In this document: one piece after another, positions 48,467-56,969 of the stretch
Layout of the letters: each line of letters starts with the position of its first letter
Numbering within the stretch: position 1 is the first letter of the stretch
Origin: Kribbella monticola
GTDB lineage: Bacteria; Actinomycetota; Actinomycetes; Propionibacteriales; Kribbellaceae
Direction of reading: 5' to 3'
Length of the DNA: 64,000 nt
NCBI RefSeq assembly: GCF_003261635.1
Contig: NZ_QFXK01000001.1
Location: 82,184 to 146,183, forward strand
Translations under genes and position numbers: made by a program
The notes under the pieces: model-generated
What the model was told of the DNA's origin: nothing
What the model saw: the letters and a program-made list of their open reading frames with translations, nothing else
The model's database searches: none

Positions 48467-49915
48467 ATGAACGTGCGTCTGGGGCCCGTCGCGCTGGTGC
48501 TGGCCGGTCTGCTGTCCGCCTGCGGACCCGCCGAGAAGCCGGAGGCGAGCCCACAGCCGACCGGTACGCCGGCCGGCCTGCCCTCCGTGTCGCACCCGAA
48601 GGCAGCGGTTCCCAAGGACCGCGACCTCGCCAGGGTCGTCTCGACATTGACCGGCATCGACGCCTGCAGGCTGCTCGATCCCACCAAGGCGCCGAGCCTC
48701 GGCAAGGCGACCATCAGCAGAACCGGTCCGCACGGCTGCGAGATCGAGGGACAGCACGCCTTGATCCGCGCCGAACTCGGCGCGTGGGGTGACCGGAGCA
48801 AACGGTTCGGGTGGGAGCTCGGCGAGGTGCGCGGGGCCCGGATCTACCGGCAGCGCTTCGACGACGAGTGCACGGTCTGGATGCCGGTGTCCTTCGACTA
48901 CTCGATCCGCTTCTTCAGTTCCACGAAGTTCACGCGACCCGAATCCGCTTGCCGTGAGGCCGATGCCTTCGCGGCGGCGGCCGTTGCGGTGCTGACCAAG
49001 GCGGGCACTCCGGCGCACGTACCGCTGGCGGGCTGGAGCGGTTGTGCCGTACTGAGCGCGATCCTCGGTCAGCCGGTCGGATCGCTGCAGCTCGGCGGCG
49101 CCTCATCGGACTTCGTCGACGGATGCAGCGGCCGTACCGCGAGCCTCGGCATCTGGTACGGGACCGGGCTGAAGGCGTTCAAGAAGACGCTGCGGATCGG
49201 CGGCCGGACGGTCGGGGTGGACGAGTACAAGGAGTGCAGCTTGACGTGGGACCAGGGACTTTCCGGGCAGCCGGCGCCGAACGACCGGATCCGGGTCGAC
49301 ATCACTGCGCCGACTTGCGCCGCAGGACAGCAGCTGGTCAAGAAGGCCCAGACGCTTCTCGCCGGTCCGGCACCGAAGCGTGCCCCGGCGCAGTACCCCT
49401 TGTACCTGCGCGCGGACGAACCTGACTCACCTCGGCCGGGCGCCTGCGTGGACCTGAACCTCGATGACCGGACACCGTGCCAGCCTTACGTGCCGGTGGA
49501 TGCGCCGAACGGTGCCGCGGAGATTCTCCGGCGAGCAAAGGCGGATCCCAATGTGGTTTGCGCGGTCAGTACGGCCGCCGTCGGCAGGCTCCTCGGAGCC
49601 GGTCTCCAGCCGGTGACCACGCGCGACGAGAGCTGCACGTACGTGGAGCAGACACATCGCCTCCAGGTGGTCGTGGGCATCGGCAACCAGTCGTCGCTCG
49701 CCTACCAGTCGGACCTCCAGTCGCCGAAGATCGCGGGTCGCGAGGCGAAGCTCAAGACCGGCGCGACCGAAAACGTGCTGGTGGTCGACTGCGGGCAAGG
49801 GGTCTTCCTGGAGCTCGACTTCGCGTTCTCGAAAGGCCGCACCGGCCGGCTCGACACGACACGCACGAAGGATCTCCAGCCGCTGGCCACCGAGATCGTC
49901 AGCCAGTTCTTCTGA
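48467..49915 (+). CDS. Lipoprotein with three DUF3558-like repeats
   Basis: 482 residues. The N-terminus MNVRLGPVALVLAGLLSACG is a lipoprotein signal with lipobox LSAC, so the mature protein should be attached to the outer face of the membrane. A Pro-rich spacer is followed by three units of about 140 residues, each starting with a Cys-containing segment (IDACRLLDP, WSGCAVLSAILGQP, NVVCAVSTAAVGRLLG) and ending near a second Cys, the DUF3558 pattern. Such lipoproteins are of unknown function in actinobacteria. The gene sits between the Nif3-like gene and a copied fragment of its end, so it appears to have entered this place with a partial duplication. Confidence 0.85.
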   Translation: MNVRLGPVALVLAGLLSACGPAEKPEASPQPTGTPAGLPSVSHPKAAVPKDRDLARVVSTLTGIDACRLLDPTKAPSLGKATISRTGPHGCEIEGQHALIRAELGAWGDRSKRFGWELGEVRGARIYRQRFDDECTVWMPVSFDYSIRFFSSTKFTRPESACREADAFAAAAVAVLTKAGTPAHVPLAGWSGCAVLSAILGQPVGSLQLGGASSDFVDGCSGRTASLGIWYGTGLKAFKKTLRIGGRTVGVDEYKECSLTWDQGLSGQPAPNDRIRVDITAPTCAAGQQLVKKAQTLLAGPAPKRAPAQYPLYLRADEPDSPRPGACVDLNLDDRTPCQPYVPVDAPNGAAEILRRAKADPNVVCAVSTAAVGRLLGAGLQPVTTRDESCTYVEQTHRLQVVVGIGNQSSLAYQSDLQSPKIAGREAKLKTGATENVLVVDCGQGVFLELDFAFSKGRTGRLDTTRTKDLQPLATEIVSQFF

Positions 49916-49937
49916 CCACGGCAGGTGGATTGCTGCC

Positions 49938-50012
49938 TTGCGAGCTCGGGGCAGTACCGTGGACACTCACATCTCGACGCTCTGCACCGACGCCTGGACC
50001 TCGCGGCTCTGA
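49938..50012 (+). pseudogene. Remnant copy of the Nif3-like gene 3' end
   Basis: 24 codons plus stop read LRARGSTVDTHISTLCTDAWTSRL in pieces, matching the last residues of the Nif3-like protein (LAERGF-RIDTTVSTICTDAWTARF) at 14 of 24 positions, including STxCTDAWT and a stop at the same place. Nothing upstream of it continues the match. It stands just before the zinc-ribbon gene, where the true Nif3 end is expected. The simplest reading is that this is an old end left when the lipoprotein gene entered. Confidence 0.75.
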
Positions 50013-50056
50013 CGGTGGGTGAGCTGACAACTGAACTGAGCTATAAGGAGCCGACC

Positions 50057-50800
50057 CTGAACGCCGAGCCCGCCGTCCAACGCCGGTTACTGGACCTGCA
50101 GGATCTCGACCTGCAGCTGGATCAGGTCGCCCACAAGCGCAAGTCGCTGCCCGAGCACCAGGCCCTGGCCGAGCTCGGCGCGGAGAAGTCCGTGGTCGAC
50201 CGCGAACTCGTCACCGCCGACACCGAGGTCAGCGACCTGCAGCGCGAGCAGAAGAAGGCCGACAGCGATGTCGACCAGGTCCGCCAGCGCAAGGCCCGCA
50301 ACCAGCAGCGCCTGGACTCCGGCGCGGTCACCTCGCCGCGCGACCTGGAAAACCTGCAGCACGAGATCGGCTCGCTGGACCGCCGGATCGCCGACCTGGA
50401 GGACGCCGAGCTCGAGGTGATGGAGCGGCTGGAGGCTGCCGAGGCGGTGCAGGCCGACCTGCGGTCGAGGGCCGACGCGTTCGCCGGCCGGCAGGCCGAG
50501 CTGGAGAGCACCAGGGACGCCGCGCTGAAGGAGCTGGACGAGCAGCGCTCGGTGCTCGGCGAGAAGCGGTCGGCCGTGGCCGCGGAGCTGCCGGACGACC
50601 TGATCACGACCTACCAGAAGCTGCGTGAGCGCAACGGCGGGATCGGTGCGGCGCCGCTGGTCGGCAAGCGCTGCATGGGTTGCCGGATGGAGCTGGCGCC
50701 GTCCGACCTGACGAAGTTCAAGGCGGCGGCACCCGACGCCGTACTGCGTTGTGAAGAGTGCGGCCGCATCCTGGTCCGTACTTCGGAAAGCAGCGTATGA
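50057..50800 (+). CDS. Coiled-coil protein with C4 zinc ribbon, CTG start
   Basis: 247 residues: two long antiparallel coiled-coil helices (residues about 5-175, rich in DLQxEQKKADSDVDQVRQRK-type heptads), then a C-terminal zinc ribbon with Cys pairs in GKRCMGCRMEL and VLRCEECGRIL. This family is conserved beside Nif3 and RNase H genes in actinobacteria and is thought to act with RNA or ribosomes; its role is unsettled. The start appears to be CTG at 50057: AAGGAG lies six bases upstream, and the family N-terminus (NAEPAVQRRLLDLQDLDLQL) begins right there. A GTG at 50015 has no ribosome-binding site. The stop overlaps the next ATG (ATGA). Confidence 0.85.
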   Translation: MNAEPAVQRRLLDLQDLDLQLDQVAHKRKSLPEHQALAELGAEKSVVDRELVTADTEVSDLQREQKKADSDVDQVRQRKARNQQRLDSGAVTSPRDLENLQHEIGSLDRRIADLEDAELEVMERLEAAEAVQADLRSRADAFAGRQAELESTRDAALKELDEQRSVLGEKRSAVAAELPDDLITTYQKLRERNGGIGAAPLVGKRCMGCRMELAPSDLTKFKAAAPDAVLRCEECGRILVRTSESSV

Positions 50801-51924
50801 GTTACACCCACGTGATCGTCGAGGCCGACGGTGGCTCGCGCGGCAACCCCGGCCCGGCGTCGTACGGTGCGTTGGTGCGCGACCCCGAGACCGGGAAGGT
50901 GATCGCTCAGGCCGGGGTGACGATCGGCATCGCGACCAACAACGTCGCGGAGTACAGCGGGTTGATCGCCGGGCTGGAGCTGGCCGCGGAGTACGCGCCG
51001 AATGCCTCGATCGAGGTGCGGATGGACTCCAAGCTGGTGATCGAGCAGATGGCCGGCCGGTGGAAGATCAAGCACCCGGACATGAAGCCGCTGGCGATGA
51101 AGGCGCAGTCGCTGGCGCCGTTCGGGACCGAGTGGACCTGGGTGCCCCGCGCACAGAACGCGGCCGCCGACGCGCTGGCGAACATGGCGCTCGACGGCAT
51201 TCCGGTTCCGCGCCACCCTAGCGAGGCGGCTCCCGCAGCAGCCGCCGTACCGACCGAGGCGAGCGATCAGCAGAAGGCCATGCGTGGTTGGGGTGCGCAG
51301 ACCGAGCCGCCGACGCAGCTGATCTTTCTGCGGCACGGCGAGACGCCGCACACCGTGGACAAGCGGTTCTCGGGTTCCGGTGGAGCCGATCCGGCGCTGA
51401 GCGAGACCGGGGTTGCGCAGGCGCACGCGGCCGCGCAGTACCTGTCCAAGGTTGGTGGCGTCGACGCGGTGATCTCGTCGCCGATGCTGCGGGCGCGGCA
51501 GACAGCGGACGTTGTCGCCGGGGCGCTCGGGCTCGACGTGGTCGTGAACGACGCGTGGATCGAGTGCTCGTTCGGTGAGTGGGACGGATTCACGTTCGCC
51601 GAGGTGCAGGAGAAGTGGCCGGAGGCACTCAACGCGTGGATGGAGTCGACGTCGGTCGCGCCGCCCGGTGGCGAGTCGTTCGACGCCTGCGCGCGGCGAG
51701 CGAGGTCCGCGCGCGACTCGGTGCTGGCGGCGTACCCGGGCAAGACGGTCGTCGTGGTCACCCACGTGACGCCGATCAAACTGATGGTCCGCGGCGTCCT
51801 GCAGGCCCCGATGACGTCCCTGTTCCGGATGGAACTGCGGCCCGCGAGCATCACCGAGATCCACTGGTACGCCGACGGCCTGGCGTCGCTGAAGTCCTTC
51901 AACCTCCAGCCCTCGCTAGTCTGA
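50797..51924 (+). CDS. Bifunctional RNase HI / histidine phosphatase (alpha-ribazole phosphatase-like)
   Basis: 375 residues. Residues 1-140 are RNase HI: VEADGGSRGNPGPASYGALV, TNNVAEYSGLIAGLELA, MDSKLVIEQM and QNAAADALAN supply the Asp/Glu/Asp/Asp catalytic set. A Pro/Ala linker of about 35 residues leads to a histidine-phosphatase domain from residue 178 (QLIFLRHGETPHTV, ISSPMLRARQTADVV, VVVVTHVTPIKLM). The arrangement equals Rv2228c of Mycobacterium tuberculosis, in which both activities are known. It should remove RNA from RNA-DNA hybrids and may dephosphorylate alpha-ribazole phosphate. ATGA overlap couples it to the zinc-ribbon gene. Confidence 0.95.
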   Translation: MSYTHVIVEADGGSRGNPGPASYGALVRDPETGKVIAQAGVTIGIATNNVAEYSGLIAGLELAAEYAPNASIEVRMDSKLVIEQMAGRWKIKHPDMKPLAMKAQSLAPFGTEWTWVPRAQNAAADALANMALDGIPVPRHPSEAAPAAAAVPTEASDQQKAMRGWGAQTEPPTQLIFLRHGETPHTVDKRFSGSGGADPALSETGVAQAHAAAQYLSKVGGVDAVISSPMLRARQTADVVAGALGLDVVVNDAWIECSFGEWDGFTFAEVQEKWPEALNAWMESTSVAPPGGESFDACARRARSARDSVLAAYPGKTVVVVTHVTPIKLMVRGVLQAPMTSLFRMELRPASITEIHWYADGLASLKSFNLQPSLV

Positions 51925-51976
51925 CCCTGACAACCCACCACGACGGAGTGGTGGGCTGAGTGGACGGAGTGATCGG

Positions 51977-53413
51977 GTGCCGTTGCAAAGGGTGCGTTTC
52001 GCCGAGGAAGTCCCCGAGGTGTTCCGGGCGTCGCTGTCGGCGATCCGGCGCGAACTCGACGTACCGGCAGAGTTTCCCGCCGAGGTGGTGCAGGCGGCGC
52101 TGGCCGCGGCGGACAACCCGCGGCTGCCCGAGCTGGACCGGACCGACCTCGAGTTCGTCACGATCGATCCGCCCGACTCGATGGACCTCGACCAGGCGCT
52201 GCACATCGAGCGCAACGGCGACGGCTACACCGTGTACTACGCGATCGCCGACGTCGCCGCGTTCGTCCAGCCCGGCGACCCGATCGACGTGGAGGCGCGC
52301 AAGCGCGGCGAGACGCTCTACGCACCCGACAAGCGCACCCCGCTGCATCCGCCGGAGCTGTCCGAGGGCGCGGCGTCGTTGCTGCCCGACCAGGTCCGGC
52401 CGGCCTTGCTCTGGACGATCCAGGTCGACGCCTCGGGTGAAGGCACGGACGTGAACTGCAAGCGCGCCCTGGTCAAGTCGCGCGCCAAGCTCAACTACGC
52501 CGGCGTACAGCAGGACCTCGATGCCGGTACTGCGTCGGAGTCGCTCCAGTTGCTGCGCGAGGTCGGCAAGCTCCGCGAGCAGCGCGAGCTCGAACGCGGC
52601 GGCGTGAACCTGCCGATCCCCGATCAGGAAGTTGTCGCCGGCAACGGTGAATGGAGCCTGGAGTTCCGCGCGCCGCTCCCGGTCGAGGGCTGGAACGCGC
52701 AGATCTCGTTGCTCACCGGGATGGCCGCCGCGCATCTGATGATGTACGGCGAGATCGGCATCCTGCGCACGCTGCCCGAGTCCCACGACGACCTTCGCCG
52801 CAAGCTGGAGAACACCGCCAAGGCACTGGGGATCGCGTGGCCGGTCGGTACGTCGTACGCGCAGTTCATCCACGGTCTGGACCCGAAGGTGCCGGCCCAC
52901 GCGGCGATGCTCGCGGCCTGCACGGTGCTGTTCCGCGGCGCGGGGTACACGGCCTTCTCCGGTGGGGTGCCCGAGCAGCCGGAGCACGCGGCGATGAAAT
53001 CGGAGTACGCCCATGTCACCGCGCCGCTGCGCCGGCTGGTGGATCGCTGGACCGGCGAGATCTGCGTGGCGCTGTGCGCCGACACCCCGGTGCCGGACTG
53101 GGTCCGCGAGTCGATGGACGACATCCCGAAGATCATGGACGAGGCCGATCGCAAGGCACACGCCTACGAACGCGCGATCGTGTCGATGGTCGAGGCGGGG
53201 TTGGTCGCGGACCAGGTCGGGTCGGAGTTCGACGGCGTGATCACCGATGTCGACGACCGCGAGCAGACTCGCGGGATCGTCGCACTGTCCACGGTCGCGA
53301 TCGAGGGTCGCGTCACCGGCAAGAGCCCGCTGCCGCTGGGCCAGCCGGTCCGCGTCAAACTGATCCAGGCCGACATCAGCGCCGGCACGATCGCCTTCGA
53401 GCTAGTCGGCTAG
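51977..53413 (+). CDS. RNB-domain exoribonuclease (RNase II/R family)
   Basis: 478 residues, dominated by an RNB catalytic domain: RTDLEFVTIDPPDSMDLDQALHIERNGDG supplies the Asp cluster, followed by YYAIADVAAFVQPGDPIDVEA and YAHVTAPLRRLVDRWTGEI. It is shorter than RNase II or R: the N-terminal cold-shock domains are reduced to about 50 residues, and the C-terminal part resembles a small S1-like barrel. It probably degrades RNA 3' to 5' in the cytosol. The start is GTG at 51977, 52 bp after the RNase H gene. Its last 12 bases overlap the end of the TetR-type gene. Confidence 0.92.
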   Translation: MPLQRVRFAEEVPEVFRASLSAIRRELDVPAEFPAEVVQAALAAADNPRLPELDRTDLEFVTIDPPDSMDLDQALHIERNGDGYTVYYAIADVAAFVQPGDPIDVEARKRGETLYAPDKRTPLHPPELSEGAASLLPDQVRPALLWTIQVDASGEGTDVNCKRALVKSRAKLNYAGVQQDLDAGTASESLQLLREVGKLREQRELERGGVNLPIPDQEVVAGNGEWSLEFRAPLPVEGWNAQISLLTGMAAAHLMMYGEIGILRTLPESHDDLRRKLENTAKALGIAWPVGTSYAQFIHGLDPKVPAHAAMLAACTVLFRGAGYTAFSGGVPEQPEHAAMKSEYAHVTAPLRRLVDRWTGEICVALCADTPVPDWVRESMDDIPKIMDEADRKAHAYERAIVSMVEAGLVADQVGSEFDGVITDVDDREQTRGIVALSTVAIEGRVTGKSPLPLGQPVRVKLIQADISAGTIAFELVG

Positions 53414-53974
53414 GTACCTCTCGACGGCTGCAGTGACGCGGTCCGTGTCGCCAGTTGCGAGGAGATCGAGCAGCGCTCCTCGCAACATGGCCAGTACGCC
53501 GGTACGCCGCGCTTCGCCGCGCGTGCTCGCACGCTCGCGCTCGGGCTGCGCTGTCGCGAGCAGTTCGAGCCAGTCGGCCACGGTCGAGCGGGCGTAGTCG
53601 GCCCACGGTCCCTCCGGCGCGACCAGGGACCGTCCGTACGCCTCGACCCACAACGTCATCAGCGGGCGGCGCTCCTTGGCGGCGAGCCAGCTCCACAACT
53701 CCCGAGCGACCACCTCGAGCCCGGGCGCATCGTCGTACCGGCTGTTGATCTCCTGGAGGAGCTCCAGCTCGTCGGTGCGGCTCCGGGCGAGCAGGGCGCG
53801 GATCAGCCCGTCCTTGCTGCCGAACAGGAACAGCAGCACCCGCGGACTCGAGCCGATCGCGGTCGCCAGCGGGCGCAACGAGAGATCGGCCAGCCCGTGC
53901 GTCAGCGAGTACGCATAGGCGCGGTCGAGCAACTCGGTCTCCCGCGCGGAGGGGGCTGGTTTCGTCGTGGCCAC
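53402..53974 (-). CDS. TetR-family transcriptional regulator
   Basis: 190 residues from the GTG at 53974. The N-terminal helix-turn-helix (ELLDRAYAYSLTHGLADLSL, RPLATAIGSSPRVLLFLFGSKDGLIRALLARS) is of the TetR kind, followed by an all-helical ligand/dimer domain (LWSWLAAKERRPLMTLWVEAYGR). The ligand is unknown. It is divergent from two tandem GNAT genes across 52 bp holding an inverted repeat, so it likely represses itself and them. Longer starts up to 54025 would run through the operator and are rejected. Confidence 0.88.
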   Translation of the reverse strand: MATTKPAPSARETELLDRAYAYSLTHGLADLSLRPLATAIGSSPRVLLFLFGSKDGLIRALLARSRTDELELLQEINSRYDDAPGLEVVARELWSWLAAKERRPLMTLWVEAYGRSLVAPEGPWADYARSTVADWLELLATAQPERERASTRGEARRTGVLAMLRGALLDLLATGDTDRVTAAVERYLAD

Positions 53975-53990
53975 GGGGTTAGTATCGCTC

Positions 53991-54010
53991 ACTGAAACAG
54001 TCGTGTCAGT
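53991..54010. promoter_or_regulatory. TetR operator candidate
   Basis: ACTGAAACAGTCGTGTCAGT is an 8-4-8 inverted repeat matching at seven of eight arm positions. It sits in the divergent gap, 17 bp before the TetR-type start and 16 bp before the first GNAT start, where binding would block both promoters. Confidence 0.65.
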
Positions 54011-54026
54011 AGAGCGGGGCAGCACA

Positions 54027-54518
54027 ATGCAAATCAGAAACCTTGGCCGGCCGGGCGACCTCGGCTGGGTGGTGATGGCGCACGGGGAGGTCTATCGGCG
54101 CGAGTTCGGCTTCGACGAGGGCTTCGAGGCGTTCACCGCGCGGTACGTTGCCGACTTCGCGAGCAAGCAGGAGACCGGTCGCGGCGCCGCGTGGATCGCG
54201 GTCGACGAGGACGGTCGCCGGCTCGGGTGCGCGTTCTGCCTCCCGGGTGATGAGCCCGACACCGTCGTACTGCGCTGTCTGCTGGTTCATCCGGATGGGC
54301 GCGGGGTCGGCCTCGGCGGCCGGCTGCTCGATACGGCTGTGGAGTTCGGCCGTACTGCGGGGTACCGCCGGCTGAAGTTGTGGACGAACGATCCGCTGGT
54401 GACCGCACAGGGGATGTACGCGGGTCGCGGGTTCACCTTGACGCGGAAGCGTCCGCATCGGGCGTTCGGGCTGGACCTCATCGAGCTGCACTACGAACTG
54501 GAGTTGGGCGATGAGTGA
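54027..54518 (+). CDS. GNAT acetyltransferase, first of a tandem pair
   Basis: 163 residues with GDLGWVVMAHGEVYRREFGF at the N-terminus, LLVHPDGRGVGLGGRLLDTAVEF (acetyl-CoA loop) and KLWTNDPLVTAQGMYAGRGF. This N-terminal motif is the one seen in the GNAT half of MarR-GNAT fusion proteins; here the GNAT is free-standing. It is paralogous to the next gene and overlaps it by eight bases. Probably under the TetR-type repressor. Acceptor unknown. Confidence 0.88.
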   Translation: MQIRNLGRPGDLGWVVMAHGEVYRREFGFDEGFEAFTARYVADFASKQETGRGAAWIAVDEDGRRLGCAFCLPGDEPDTVVLRCLLVHPDGRGVGLGGRLLDTAVEFGRTAGYRRLKLWTNDPLVTAQGMYAGRGFTLTRKRPHRAFGLDLIELHYELELGDE

Positions 54519-55005
54519 GGCGGTGATCCGGGCAGCTGTGGAGCCGGGCGATCTCGGCTGGGTGGTGATGGCGCACGGGGAGTTGTATGCGGCGGAGTTC
54601 GGCTGGGGGAGTCAGTTCGAGCAGTTGGTGGCGGGGATCGTCGCCGACTATGCGGCCTCACACGACCCGCAGTACGAGGCGGCCTGGATCGCTGAGCTGG
54701 ACGGCAAGCGGGTCGGGTCGATCTTCTGCGTGCGCGGACCGGACGACGGTACGGCGAAGCTGCGGTTGCTGTTGCTCGATCCTGCCGCGCGAGGCCATGG
54801 GCTCGGGGCGCAACTGGTGGACACGTGTCTGGCGTTCGCGCGCTCGGCCGGTTACAAGCGGATGGTGTTGTGGACCACCGATCAGCAGGTCACGGCCGGG
54901 CGCATCTACCTCGCGCGCGGCTTCCGGCTGACCGGCGACGAGCTCGACGAACGCTTCGCCGACGGCGTACTCAGCCAGTACTACGAACTCGACCTCACCG
55001 GCTAG
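54511..55005 (+). CDS. GNAT acetyltransferase, second of a tandem pair
   Basis: 164 residues, paralogue of the preceding protein: GDLGWVVMAHGELYAAEFGW, LLLLDPAARGHGLGAQLVDTCLAF and VLWTTDQQVTAGRIYLARGF align with it throughout. Sequence drift is considerable, so the duplication is not recent. The ATG lies within the end of the first gene (eight-base overlap), so the two are translationally coupled. Acceptor unknown. Confidence 0.88.
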   Translation: MSEAVIRAAVEPGDLGWVVMAHGELYAAEFGWGSQFEQLVAGIVADYAASHDPQYEAAWIAELDGKRVGSIFCVRGPDDGTAKLRLLLLDPAARGHGLGAQLVDTCLAFARSAGYKRMVLWTTDQQVTAGRIYLARGFRLTGDELDERFADGVLSQYYELDLTG

Positions 55006-55092
55006 CGTTCGGGATGTCGAGCCGGGCAGGACGGCTACGACGTCTGCAGCGAACGCACTCCGCTCCGGGGTGCCGGTGAACGGGAGAAGTGC

Positions 55093-55830
55093 ATGGAGCT
55101 GCCTGAGGTCGTGTCGCGTTCGGAGTGGCTGGCCGCGCGGAAGAAGTTCCTGGCGGAGGAGAAGGAGTTCACGCGGCGTCGCGATGAGCTGAACGCGAAC
55201 CGCCGTCGCCTGCCGATGGTGCTGGTGGAGCAGGACTACGTGTTCACCGGTCCGGACGGCCCTGTTCGGCTGCTGGACCTCTTCGAAGGACGGCTGCAGT
55301 TGGTCGTGTACCACTTCATGTTCGCTCCGGAATGGGACGAGGGCTGCCCGAACTGCACGTGGCTGTCCGACGACATCGGCCGGCTGGACGGGCTGCACGA
55401 AATGCAGACCACGTACGCCGCGGTGTCGCGCGCGCCGTACGAGAAGATCGCCGCCTACAAGGAGAAGCGGGGCTGGACGTTCCCGTGGTACTCGTCGGCG
55501 GGGACGAGCTTCAACTACGACTTCCACGTCACGCTCGACGAATCGGTGCTGCCGCTGGAGTACAACTACCGCACCAAGGCCGAATGGGAAGCCACGCCCA
55601 ACGCCGGCCTCGTGCAAGGCGAGCAGCCGTTCGACCTGCACGGCATGAGCTGCTTCCTCCGCACCGGCGAGGCCGTCCACCACACCTACTCGACGTACGG
55701 CCGCGGCACCGACTCCCTCGGCTTCTGCGGCACCGTCATCGACCTGACCGCGCTCGGCCGCCAGGAACCCTGGGAACTACCACCCGGCCGCATCCCCGAG
55801 GCGGATCATCACGACGACGGCTGCCACTAG
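55093..55830 (+). CDS. DUF899 family thioredoxin-like protein
   Basis: 245 residues of the DUF899 type: LPEVVSRSEWLAARKKFLAEEKEFTRRRD at the start, then YVFTGPDGPVRLLDLFEGRLQLVVYHFMF, a CPNCTWLSDDIGRLDGL motif at the thioredoxin-like active position, and SFNYDFHVTLDE. Members are predicted thiol-dependent dithiol-disulfide oxidoreductases; no substrate is known. GGGAGAAG precedes the ATG. It follows the GNAT pair by 87 bp and may be a separate unit. rnpB ends 42 bp after its stop on the opposite strand. Confidence 0.88.
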   Translation: MELPEVVSRSEWLAARKKFLAEEKEFTRRRDELNANRRRLPMVLVEQDYVFTGPDGPVRLLDLFEGRLQLVVYHFMFAPEWDEGCPNCTWLSDDIGRLDGLHEMQTTYAAVSRAPYEKIAAYKEKRGWTFPWYSSAGTSFNYDFHVTLDESVLPLEYNYRTKAEWEATPNAGLVQGEQPFDLHGMSCFLRTGEAVHHTYSTYGRGTDSLGFCGTVIDLTALGRQEPWELPPGRIPEADHHDDGCH

Positions 55831-55872
55831 GTCGGGCTTCGGGCTTCGGGCTCGGGCTTGGGGTGGTTGGGT

Positions 55873-56298
55873 GAACGGGCCGGTCTTTAAGCCGGATTCT
55901 GTGGTCGGCGATCATCTATCTACGGTGTCCGTTGCCGGGCACCTCTAGCGGCCTACCCGCGAGCTCGGGCGGGCAGCCCTCGAACGCTCGCGCAGGCGGC
56001 GGTCGCCCGTCGCCCTCTTGGCCTTGCTCCACGTGGGGTTTACCGAGCCTCCCCAGTCACCTGGGGAGCTGGTGGTCTCTTACACCACCGTTTCACCCTC
56101 ACCCGCACTCCGATGAACCACGGGGTCCATCGAAGCCGCTGGCGGTCTGTTCTCTGTGGCACTGTCCCGCGGGTTGCCCCGGGTGGGCGTTACCCACCAC
56201 GCTGCCCTGTGGAGTCCGGACTTTCCTCGGCGGCCACCGGGTGACCGCGAAACCGCGGCACTACCGATGAACGACGCGATCGCCCGACCGACCCGTTC
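55873..56298 (-). ncRNA. rnpB: RNase P RNA, bacterial type A
   Basis: Read on the minus strand, the sequence contains the universal GAGGAAAGTCCGGACTCC (56211-56228), then GAGAACAGACCGCC, GGTGAAACGGTGGTGTAAGA and AGGTAAACCCC, and ends ACAGAATCCGGCTTAAAGAC. The ends pair as helix P1: GAACGGGTCGGTC near 56298 with GACCGGCCCGTTC ending at 55873, with a single G-U pair. The length of about 426 nt is right for actinobacteria. Its product matures tRNA 5' ends. The precise ends are inferred from P1. Confidence 0.95.
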
Positions 56299-56302
56299 GC
56301 TC

Positions 56303-56671
56303 TCAGGATAGTGCCTGCGCCGCGACTTCCGGCCAACGGCCGTCCGCGCCCCGCTCGTACGGGCGGACCTCGACGACCGCGTCCGGATTGAGCGGCCCGT
56401 ACAGATGCGGGAACGACATCCCGATCCCGTCCAGGTCCTCGTCGGACAACGCCGACACCAGCCGCTCGACCTCGATCACAAGCACGCACAGTGGCTCGGT
56501 CACATCGGCGTAGAACGAGTTGGCCACCATCGCCACCTGATCGGCGTACGAGCAATGAATGAACGCCGCCCCGTCATCCAGCGACTGCCCTCGGGTGGAC
56601 CACCGATAACACCCTGCCTCCCGCGCCGCTTCCCACTGCCCCACAAACGCCAAATGAAAAATCACCGCCAT
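56303..56671 (-). CDS. DUF952 family protein
   Basis: 122 residues with the DUF952 signature: IFHLAFVGQWEAAREAGCYRW, GAAFIHCSYADQVAMVANSFY, LCVLVIEVERL and FPHLYGPLNPDAVVEVRPYERGADG. The fold is related to ADP-ribosyltransferase-like proteins, and the function is unknown. The ATG at 56671 is used; two further codons upstream are possible. Only four bases separate its stop from the start of rnpB on the same strand, so rnpB transcription may begin inside this gene. Confidence 0.88.
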   Translation of the reverse strand: MAVIFHLAFVGQWEAAREAGCYRWSTRGQSLDDGAAFIHCSYADQVAMVANSFYADVTEPLCVLVIEVERLVSALSDEDLDGIGMSFPHLYGPLNPDAVVEVRPYERGADGRWPEVAAQALS

Positions 56672-56969
56672 ACCCAAAACCCTATCCGCGCCGTCCCCGC
56701 ACCCGCCGCAACGCCGCCCAGCTGAATCTCGAATTCCGCCACAACGCTGCCCGCCACCTGCCCTGCACTTCCCGTCGGTACGGCGTACCGACAGACAGGA
56801 CGTGTCAGCCCTGCCCCTTGGACGCCCCGCTCAATCAGAGAGCGCGCTGGCCTCATCCGGGTGATACCTCCTGTCGCTCGGTACCGCTCGTCACGACGTG
56901 GGTTGGTGGGTGCGGCGCTTCGGTCGGAACGCGAGTCGGGTGGGGAAACGCGCTGATAGGTTTTCGGGC

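Noticed and set aside
55932..56270. 112-codon frame on the plus strand
   Set aside because: It lies wholly inside the RNase P RNA gene, whose conserved core and P1 helix are clear on the other strand.
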